Below are positions 1-6,313 of a stretch of DNA of 64,000 bases, in pieces. The notes under the pieces were generated by a model. The model was given only the letters and a program-made list of their open reading frames with translations, had not been told where the DNA came from and made no database searches. Every line of letters begins with the position of its first letter. The stretch's first letter is position 1. The translations under genes and the position numbers were made by a program. Origin of the DNA: Natranaeroarchaeum aerophilus (GTDB lineage Archaea > Halobacteriota > Halobacteria > Halobacteriales > Natronoarchaeaceae); contig NZ_JAKRVY010000001.1 of the NCBI RefSeq assembly GCF_023638055.1, positions 186,001 through 250,000 of the forward strand. Reading direction: 5' to 3'.

Positions 1-101
1 TCATCGCCCACCGGTAAGTATTTTGTCCAAATTGGATGGTGTCATATGAGGATTCTCAAACGCTGTCTTCCGCTCTTTCTGTTTGCTCAATACAGGTGCT
101 C

Positions 102-242
102 GGCCTTGTTTAGACGCTTCCGAAGAGACGAGTCAAGAGGCTTTTCGTCCAACCAGAACCCGGTGGTGAGCGCCCCACTGTCCGGTTTCGCACACGGAGA
201 ACAAAGCGTGATAGCCGATTACTGCAGCGTCTAAACAAGGCT
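102..242. mobile_element. 141-bp MITE-like element with target duplication
   Basis: Sixteen-base perfect inverted repeats (gccttgtttagacgct at 103-118 and its complement at 226-241) bound the element; the outermost base of each end differs (g at 102, t at 242). The 9-bp sequence caggtgctc lies directly outside both ends (93-101 and 243-251), as expected of a target-site duplication. There is no room for a transposase, so it would be moved in trans. Its ends do not match those of the IS1595-type element downstream, so the parent transposase is not in this window. Confidence 0.75.
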
Positions 243-250
243 CAGGTGCT

Positions 251-760
251 CTATGTATCGGTCGGTTCTCCATCAATGGTCACCGAAAGGTCATCGGGAG
301 TTCCAGCCTGTTCGTCAGTCTCCCGGATTAGTAACGAGTGGACTGTTGCGTCGTCTCCGTACGGTTCGTCCGGGGAAGCCGTCTCAACTGCAATATCCAG
401 TCCCCGCTCGGTTCGTTCGATCTGCTGGAGTTCCAACCACCGTGCGCTTTGCATCATATTTTGCACAACAACCAGATACGACCCGGTGAAGTCCGTCCCT
501 TCGACGAATTCCATCACTTCGTCATCACCGTTGATGTGGTTCTGCGCTGTTGACTCGTCTGTGAGAAGTTCGTGATATCGGCTAACGGATTCCTCTCGCT
601 CCTGTCGCTGGTGCGAAATGCCTTCTTCAAGTAGATCATCTACCCAGTGACGTGTTTGCACATCCAATTCATCGGGAACGGGTTGTTCTTCACCAAGGCA
701 TCCCGCCACAGTGGAGAGAATGATCCCCTCAGTTATAGCGAGTACTACTCTACGCTTCAT
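251..760 (-). CDS. Haloarchaeal lipoprotein, function unknown
   Basis: The 169-residue product begins MKRRVVLAITEGII and has a short hydrophobic stretch ending in a lipobox (STVAGC), followed by an acidic mature domain. It is therefore probably an exported, lipid-anchored protein on the outer face of the membrane. An upstream in-frame ATG at 784 would add MSTQERLI; I prefer 760 because it puts the basic n-region at the very start of the signal peptide. No catalytic motif or family is recognised. Its 3' end abuts the right target duplication of the MITE, so the insertion landed just past, or in, its last codons. Confidence 0.7.
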   Translation of the reverse strand: MKRRVVLAITEGIILSTVAGCLGEEQPVPDELDVQTRHWVDDLLEEGISHQRQEREESVSRYHELLTDESTAQNHINGDDEVMEFVEGTDFTGSYLVVVQNMMQSARWLELQQIERTERGLDIAVETASPDEPYGDDATVHSLLIRETDEQAGTPDDLSVTIDGEPTDT

Positions 761-958
761 AATTAAACGCTCTTGTGTAGACATTGTTGATGACTTACTG
801 TCTTGCGATTGTGGTCTGGCTCGGGTAAGCTCTATTCGGTATATATAGCGTTCAGGTCGGTGGTTGTGGCTACTTGTTAGAATACTGTGACCGTATCAGC
901 AGTCTCCTACCGAGGAACAATTAATTTTATCGCTCTTGTGAAGTACATTGTTGGTGAG

Positions 959-1843
959 TCAGATAACTTCTCGGATGATCTGTTTCAGTGCTTCTCGTCC
1001 CGGTTTGCGGAGGATTCGTCGCCGAAGTTGGAACGGTCTGAGATACGCTGTGAGTTTGTCCTTTGAGACGCCTCGATGCGGCGAGAGCCACCGTCGCGCC
1101 AGCGACGCGTGGCTCTCGCACGTGTTCACGTGTGCGTCTCCATCAACGTACTCGCCGTCACCGTGAATTACTGCTTCTCGGTGGAAGCTCTCGTCATCGT
1201 CGAGTGGGTCGTAAGCTCGAAATCCGTCAGTGTAGACGGTTAGCGACTCCTTCTCGTGGTTGTCGAGAAGGAGTCGCACCGTTGCTTCGTCGGCGGATTT
1301 CGCCGGGACGACGTATCGGTGATCGCTGCCGCGATCAACGAGCGTGAACACCGGCGGTTTGTCCTCTTCATACGTTCCTCGTCCACGTTTTGAGAGGGCA
1401 CGCGAGCGCGACTCTTGGTCGCGCTCGCGGCCTTTCTTCCCGGCAGAGACGTAGAACTCGTCGATCTCGACTGGGCCAACGAGGTTGATGGATGGCGCGT
1501 CGAGCGTTCTGGCGAACTGCTCGACACGCCGGCGAAGCGAGCGATACGAAACGTCAATTTCAGCGTCTAACTGGCGGATACTCGTATTGAACCGGAGGAA
1601 CGAATAGAACGCGAACAACAGCTTGTCGAGGCCGATCTTCGCGTGCGCGAAGATCGTGCCGGTCTTGTCGTTGAACGTGCGGTCGCAATCCTTACAGAGA
1701 TACCGTTGGTACTCTCGATAGCTGCCGTGTTTGATCACCGACTCAGACCGGCAGCGCGGGCAACAGAGGCCCTCGCGCCAGCGAACCTGCTCCAGCAGGT
1801 TCGCGGCGCTCGCCTCTGAACTCAGCAATTCAAATGGGAACAT
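959..1843 (-). CDS. IS1595-family transposase (ISH4/ISNwi-like)
   Basis: This DDE-type transposase catalyses excision and insertion of its element. The N-terminal zinc ribbon is visible as CPRCRSES and CKDC. The catalytic core carries PVEIDEFYVSAGKKG, typical of IS1595 enzymes, then VYTDGFRAYDPL and later TCESHASLARRWL with the distal acidic residue, followed by a basic C-terminus. The ATG at 1843 gives 294 residues. An upstream GTG at 1870 would start inside a perfect hairpin and is less likely. The reading frame is uninterrupted over the usual family length. Confidence 0.9.
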   Translation of the reverse strand: MFPFELLSSEASAANLLEQVRWREGLCCPRCRSESVIKHGSYREYQRYLCKDCDRTFNDKTGTIFAHAKIGLDKLLFAFYSFLRFNTSIRQLDAEIDVSYRSLRRRVEQFARTLDAPSINLVGPVEIDEFYVSAGKKGRERDQESRSRALSKRGRGTYEEDKPPVFTLVDRGSDHRYVVPAKSADEATVRLLLDNHEKESLTVYTDGFRAYDPLDDDESFHREAVIHGDGEYVDGDAHVNTCESHASLARRWLSPHRGVSKDKLTAYLRPFQLRRRILRKPGREALKQIIREVI

Positions 1844-1850
1844 TGCGTTC

Positions 1851-1872
1851 GGGTGACGCGTCCGCGTCACCC
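1851..1872 (-). promoter_or_regulatory. Hairpin just upstream of transposase start
   Basis: Perfect inverted repeat of two 10-base arms (gggtgacgcg and cgcgtcaccc) with a 2-base centre, ending 8 bases upstream of the transposase ATG. In the transcript it would fold over the initiation region, so it may limit transposase synthesis. A hairpin of different sequence occupies the same position before the related fragment at 2833. Confidence 0.6.
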
Positions 1873-2134
1873 TTGCCCGCTACGCTTTCACAGCGACAGC
1901 TCTACCCGACCAACAATCTGCTTCGGAAGAGCGTTTAAATTATATTCAGGTGATAAAATTCCGCATGTTATAGAATTAGACAAAAATGCTCTGCGCTGCT
2001 ATTGGTGTGAATGCAAAAATCGTACCCACCCGAGACCTTCGAGTGAGAAACGTGAGACACAGTAGCAACCTCAAAAAGTATCTGAACTCAATAACCGATT
2101 CGAGAATGGATTCACAACCAGAGCTACACCCTCG

Positions 2135-2710
2135 TTAATCAATACCGCGTTCTTCTTGCATGGCCCACGCTTCGTGTGAACACTCGTACCCGTTTTTTTC
2201 GCCGTTAGTGTTGAGTATGACGTTCACTCTACGGGGCAACGCTTCAATCGCAGATTGAATCTCGAATTCCTCAGGTGGACACTGGGAATACGATCCACTC
2301 TGAGTACTGTATCTGGCGACAATTCTTATTTCAACTCTGTATCCGTCGTCGGTTCGTACTGCTACTGAAGTGATCCAGTATGACTCCGGATCGGTGAGGT
2401 CTACGTCAAGACTGTCGTCCAGATGACCGATGGCGGCGTCAGCAGCGACTTCAGCGCATCTTTCTTCGAGATCATCCACATCGTCAACTGTCGCCGTCGT
2501 TTCGAGCGGGTCCGACTGACCCTGTCCGGTTCGAGTTACGATATTACATTCGTCAGCGTCATCATTGTTGGTATTACCCGTATCAGAGTCGTCGCGCTCG
2601 TCTCTGTTTCCACCAGTCCGATCATCATCGTCATCATCACTAAGACAGCCAGCGGTCAGGGCGATACCAACAGTTCCGAGGAGTGTTCGACGGGTTGGTG
2701 GAGAGGGCAT
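2135..2710 (-). CDS. Haloarchaeal lipoprotein, Asp-rich, function unknown
   Basis: The 191-residue product has an export signal (MPSPPTRRTLLGTVGIALT) with paired arginines, a lipobox (LTAGC), then an acidic linker with six consecutive aspartates. It is therefore predicted to be a Tat-exported, lipid-anchored surface protein. The folded part (roughly residues 75-191) has four cysteines but no motif I recognise. The ATG at 2710 is preferred over 2728 because it starts right at the signal peptide. It is transcribed towards the IS element and stands alone. Confidence 0.7.
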   Translation of the reverse strand: MPSPPTRRTLLGTVGIALTAGCLSDDDDDDRTGGNRDERDDSDTGNTNNDDADECNIVTRTGQGQSDPLETTATVDDVDDLEERCAEVAADAAIGHLDDSLDVDLTDPESYWITSVAVRTDDGYRVEIRIVARYSTQSGSYSQCPPEEFEIQSAIEALPRRVNVILNTNGEKNGYECSHEAWAMQEERGID

Positions 2711-2804
2711 ATTTAAAAAGTGTTCCATTCGATAATAAAATTCGCTTTTCTGTAAGAGATTGTTGTTACTGCTCAGCTGTCACTGTAGAATCGAAGAGAG
2801 CAAA

Positions 2805-2824
2805 GACACCGCGTCAGCGGTGTC
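2805..2824 (+). promoter_or_regulatory. Hairpin upstream of transposase fragment
   Basis: Perfect 8-base arms (gacaccgc and gcggtgtc) around a 4-base loop, ending 9 bases before the ATG at 2833. It is the structural counterpart of the hairpin at 1851-1872, with a different sequence but the same place relative to a related transposase start. Confidence 0.5.
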
Positions 2825-2832
2825 CGTTAGGC

Positions 2833-3006
2833 ATGATTTCGCTGGATGTGATTGACTCGGAATCGGTCGCAGCGGACCTGTTGCAGCAGGTTCGCTGGCG
2901 TAACAGTGTTACTTGTCCTCGCTGTCGTTCTGATCGGACGGTCAGAAACGGCAGCTATGGAGAGTTTCAGCGATATATGCGATGGAAGAGTATGAAGGCA
3001 GTATAG
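2833..3006 (+). pseudogene. IS1595-family transposase, N-terminal fragment
   Basis: Only the N-terminal helix and the zinc ribbon remain: ADLLQQVRWRNSVTCPRC, then NGSYGEFQRYM. This aligns with the N-terminus of the intact transposase at 959-1843 but has diverged, so it comes from a different element. Homology ends near 2980, in the middle of the ribbon, and the frame stops at 3006. A 39-residue acidic reading frame (ATG 2982 to stop 3101, beginning MEEYEGSIDIVAEDYDD) starts exactly at the break. It may be the tail of whatever gene the deletion joined to the fragment; I do not recognise it. Confidence 0.7.
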
Positions 3007-3285
3007 ACATTGTCGCTGAAGATTACGATGATATGGATGAAGCACTTGAACAAGCATACCAACTAGACAACCTCAAAGAAGTAGAAGCTCTGAACGGCTG
3101 AGGCCGTTGCTGAACCCAGAAGTTGATAGATCCCTAGCTTCCACGGAGCACCGAAAACCGTCGCGCTATGTGTACAGGGCGATGTAACGAAACTCACCTT
3201 CGATTGACAGACCATTCGTCGTTTTATAAGCAGGGCTACCCAACAGCTGATTCAGTTGCTTCTACGTGAATAGAACTTCCTTCGG

Positions 3286-3356
3286 CTGCTGAGTAGAACC
3301 TATATATCTCGCACGACGAATGAAACCTATCACTGATTGACGATTTCAACAGAGCC
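3286..3356 (-). repeat. IS-end remnant next to truncated M20 gene
   Basis: Read on the minus strand this begins ggctctgttgaaatc (3342-3356) and continues about 25 bases later with gtcgtgcgagatatatagg and ctactcagcag (3286-3317). Both parts recur together or singly at 48.8, 50.6, 56.6, 59.1, 62.2 and 62.9 kb. I read the family as terminal sequences of a haloarchaeal insertion sequence whose transposase has been lost here. It sits exactly where homology of the following peptidase fragment begins. Confidence 0.55.
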
Positions 3357-3357
3357 G

Positions 3358-3862
3358 GAGATATACCAATGCACAAATTTTGTCGTTCGCAACTACTGTA
3401 AAGCACGGGGCTTTCTCCTTGATTCTCCGTAAACTGATCGGAGGGTCGGCAGTCAACAGTGTCCCCCAGTCGGCGACTGCCGAGCTCGACGTGCGCTTCA
3501 CACCGGGTGTTTCAGCCGAGGAAATGCTCGACCGCCTTCGTCGCTGTATCGATGCAGAGCCCGCTGTCGAGATCGTCGAGGTATCCGCCAAGAGTGGAAC
3601 ATACGTCGATCCAGAGCACCCGTTTGTGAATGCAGTAGCGACAGCCGCCCCGTCCGACGATGAAGCGACGACGTTCTGTGCGACAGGTGGCGGCGATGTT
3701 AAATCGCTGCGATCAGCGGGTATCCCAGCCGTCGAAAGCGCGGTCGGGACCAGCACGTCCCACAAAGCGGATGAATACATCACGAGTGACGCGCTCGATC
3801 GAACAGCGACGTGGTATCGCCGCTTGCCAGTCCAGTTGGCAGCATCGGATGTGTTCGGTTAG
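3358..3862 (+). pseudogene. M20-family metallopeptidase, C-terminal fragment
   Basis: The remaining sequence carries the end of the lid/dimerisation domain (GGSAVNSVPQSATAELDVRF) and the C-terminal part of the catalytic domain (FCATGGGDVKSL, then a HKADEYI stretch providing a late metal ligand). This is the pattern of ArgE/DapE/Acy1-type dipeptidases and deacylases. The N-terminal half with the main zinc ligands is missing. The break lies next to the IS-end remnant at 3342-3356, which points to truncation by insertion and deletion. A longest start at 3380 exists but is unlikely to give an active enzyme. Confidence 0.75.
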
Positions 3863-4253
3863 GATGTCAATCGACTATTCGTTTTGTCGGTCACGGTCCT
3901 TGGGGGCAGATGCTCTACGTGTACTCCCAGAGTCCTACTCAAATCGGGCCGAGTACCGCAGTGTATTCGGAAATCGAATATGCCTGAATCACAAGAATTG
4001 GATATTATTCAACAGTTTGACACCGAGGGGACGCACAGTTTGGCTTCGGAGGAGATAGCTTATAAAACACTGTATATTGTGGAAATGATCGCATGCATGT
4101 CCTTGTTCTACCATCAGGTAGAGACAGGGCCATGAGCAAGTCACAAATACCTGGGTGGGGACGATCATGCCGTAGCCGCCCCTTTCACCCCGCTCAATCG
4201 TCCGAAGCAACGGGCAGAATACCAATCCACGACCGCCAGTCGAGGAGGTCAGT
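3863..4253 (+). promoter_or_regulatory. Leader and control region of the molybdoenzyme operon
   Basis: A 390-bp stretch without a convincing gene. A TATA-like ttataaaac lies at 4068-4076. About 25 bases further, at 4101-4128, is an inverted repeat with 12-base arms (ccttgttctacc and ggtagagacagg, 9 of 12 paired) around atca, well placed for an operator at or just after the transcription start. A ribosome-binding site (ggagg) lies at 4243-4247, before the ATG at 4254. A short frame (about 3979-4135, MPESQELDIIQQFD) spans the same bases and might be a small peptide, but nothing supports it. Confidence 0.45.
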
Positions 4254-5501
4254 ATGAGCGGCTCGACCGGCACGCTCTCGGGAGCTCTTGAAGATGCAGG
4301 ACCACGGTACTACGCCTGGCTGGCTGCCGTTGGACTCGGCCTGCTGATCGGGCTGTACGGCGTACTGACCACCTTCATTCAGGGGACGGTCACGCTCGGT
4401 ATCACCGATCAGGTGCCGTGGGGCGTCCTGATCTCCACGTACGTGTTCTTCGCGCTCCTGAGCACGGGAATCTGTATCGGTGTGACGTCGCTGGCGAGCG
4501 TCTTCGGGATGGAGGAATACGAGCCACTCGTCAAGCGCGGGGTGGTGTTGTCGCTGATCACGCTGGCGTCCGGTGGCCTGGTGATCATGGCGGGACTGGG
4601 ACAGCCACTCCGGGCGATCCCGCAGATGCTGCTGTCACCGAACCCGAGCGCCCCGATGTGGTGGATGATCGTTCTGTATGGGATCTACGGGGCAGCGCTG
4701 GTTGCGGAGTTCTCGATCCTCGAATGGCGACCCGGAGTTAGCAAGCAAGTGAAACTCGGCGTTGGACTCGTCGCGCTGATCGCGCCGATCCTCGCCGGAG
4801 GCATGCTGGGTGCGATCTTCGGGACTGCAGAGGTACGCCCGTACTACGGCGGTATGTTCGCGTCGGTGTACCTGCTGGTCACGGCGATCCTGTCCGGCGT
4901 CGCACTCATCGCGGCGATCACGATTATCGAACGGAAGTTCTCCTCGTCGACTGAGGAGGCAGTGAGCACCGAGTTGCTCACCGGGACGCTTGCGAAGTAT
5001 CTCGGTGTGATGGCAGGCGCGGTGCTGCTGCTGACGGCGCTTCGATACCTCTACGGACTCACCGCCACGAACGAGGCGCTCGCGCTGGCCCATCAGGAAA
5101 TGCTGCTGAGTGGCCACGGTCTCTGGACGATCGGCCTCGGCGTCGTCGTGGGACTCGTCATCCCGCTTGCGCTGATGGCGTCTCCGAAGGCTCGAACGAT
5201 GAACGGCGTCCTTGGCGCGTCCGTGCTGGTACTGGTCGGGATGTTCGCCAGCCGGCTGGAGTTCGTCATGGGCGGACAGGTCGTCGCGCTAACGAACGAT
5301 CCGGGACACCAGTTCCCAATCGCGGCGTACGCTCCGTCTGCGGTCGAACTGGCGATCGTCGTGATGGGTGTGGCGCTGTTCGCCCTCCTGTACACGGTCG
5401 CGCGTGGGCTGTTCGATCTGGACGCGGTTCCGGGCCACGAGACGGAGATGACGACTGAACCAGATGCGGTAGCGAAACCGGAGGGATCCGACGATGACTA
5501 G
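4254..5501 (+). CDS. arrC: NrfD/PsrC-type membrane subunit of respiratory molybdoenzyme (ArrC-like)
   Basis: The 415-residue protein has about ten hydrophobic helices, beginning with AWLAAVGLGLLIGLYG, and an acidic cytoplasmic tail. This matches the NrfD/PsrC family, which anchors Fe-S and molybdenum subunits to the membrane and exchanges electrons with menaquinone without heme. It heads a five-gene operon and overlaps the next gene by 8 bases. A Shine-Dalgarno-like ggagg precedes the ATG. The gene order C-B-A-D-mrp resembles haloarchaeal respiratory arsenate reductase loci as I recall them. PsrC-like function in polysulfide or thiosulfate respiration is the main alternative. Confidence 0.8.
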   Translation: MSGSTGTLSGALEDAGPRYYAWLAAVGLGLLIGLYGVLTTFIQGTVTLGITDQVPWGVLISTYVFFALLSTGICIGVTSLASVFGMEEYEPLVKRGVVLSLITLASGGLVIMAGLGQPLRAIPQMLLSPNPSAPMWWMIVLYGIYGAALVAEFSILEWRPGVSKQVKLGVGLVALIAPILAGGMLGAIFGTAEVRPYYGGMFASVYLLVTAILSGVALIAAITIIERKFSSSTEEAVSTELLTGTLAKYLGVMAGAVLLLTALRYLYGLTATNEALALAHQEMLLSGHGLWTIGLGVVVGLVIPLALMASPKARTMNGVLGASVLVLVGMFASRLEFVMGGQVVALTNDPGHQFPIAAYAPSAVELAIVVMGVALFALLYTVARGLFDLDAVPGHETEMTTEPDAVAKPEGSDDD

Positions 5502-6309
5502 TGAAACACTCGACAGTCAGATGATCGCCGAACTGGAGGAAACGGACCTGCAGGACGAGGGCGTCGACCTCAGCATGGTCATCGACCTGCAGCGCTGTAC
5601 CGGCTGTGGGGCCTGTAACATCGGCTGTGCACAGGAGAACAACTTGCAGGAGGGTCAGGCCTACTCGAGTCGAATCATCGAGACCGAGGGTGAGTTCCCC
5701 AACGTCAACTACGAGTACACGCCCACGCTGTGCAATCAGTGTGACGACGCGCCGTGTGCAACCGGGTGTCCGACATCCGCCCTGTACAAAGGTGATGGTA
5801 ACATCACGATGCACGACCACGAGAAGTGCATCGGCTGCAAGGCCTGCATGATGAACTGTCCCTACGACGAGATCACCCTGAACAAGGAAGACCCCCATCC
5901 ACACTGGGAGAGCAACGAAGCAGTCATCGAAAACGGGACTGCAACGCCGAAGCAGGTCAAAGAGCAGGCGGACGTCGACGAGGACGCCCCAGCATACTAC
6001 AACCCGAACCGGGAGGTCGGCGAGCACGAACATCCGACCCGGTACAAGGGCGTCGTCGAGAAGTGTAACTTCTGTGTCCACCGGCTCAACGAGGGCGAAC
6101 TCCCACGATGTGTCGAGGAGTGTCCCTGTGAGGCACGGATCTTCGGCGACCTGAACGATCCTGACAGCAAGGTCAACGAGGTTCTCGGGAAGTACAATCC
6201 GGATGTCCTCAAAGAAGGCGAGGGAACGAAGCCGAAAGTAAAGTACGTCAGAGATTACAACGGCGGCAGCTACGAGCGAGGCACCGGCGAACCAGGACTG
6301 AGTGACTAG
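5494..6309 (+). CDS. arrB: Four-cluster [4Fe-4S] electron-transfer subunit (ArrB-like)
   Basis: This 271-residue subunit wires the catalytic subunit to the membrane partner. Sixteen ligand cysteines in four groups are visible: CTGCGACNIGC, CNQCDDAPCATGC, CIGCKACMMNC and CNFC with CVEEC. This is the NrfC/DmsB/PsrB pattern with four [4Fe-4S] clusters. No signal peptide is seen, so it would be co-exported folded with the Tat-dependent catalytic subunit, as in other complex iron-sulfur molybdoenzymes. It overlaps arrC upstream by 8 bases and ends 4 bases before the preferred start of the catalytic gene, so stoichiometric translation is likely. Confidence 0.9.
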   Translation: MTSETLDSQMIAELEETDLQDEGVDLSMVIDLQRCTGCGACNIGCAQENNLQEGQAYSSRIIETEGEFPNVNYEYTPTLCNQCDDAPCATGCPTSALYKGDGNITMHDHEKCIGCKACMMNCPYDEITLNKEDPHPHWESNEAVIENGTATPKQVKEQADVDEDAPAYYNPNREVGEHEHPTRYKGVVEKCNFCVHRLNEGELPRCVEECPCEARIFGDLNDPDSKVNEVLGKYNPDVLKEGEGTKPKVKYVRDYNGGSYERGTGEPGLSD

Positions 6310-6313
6310 ACCA

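Larger units (their letters stand above)
931..1933 (-). mobile_element. IS1595-type insertion sequence, complete
   Basis: A single transposase gene is bounded by imperfect terminal inverted repeats at about 931-962 and 1902-1933. They match at 24 of 32 positions, including cgctctt at the outer end and the block attgttggt inside. The element is about 1.0 kb, normal for an IS1595-family unit with one gene. I could not find an exact target duplication; the flanks are AT-rich (ttaattttat on the left, tttaaattat on the right). The transposase frame is intact, so the element may be active. Confidence 0.75.

Noticed and set aside
46-234. 62-residue frame at the left edge
   Set aside because: It runs through the MITE and its inverted repeats; no start signal or domain.
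3884-4135. 83-residue frame before the reductase operon
   Set aside because: It covers the TATA-like box and the operator-like repeat and has no recognisable domain.
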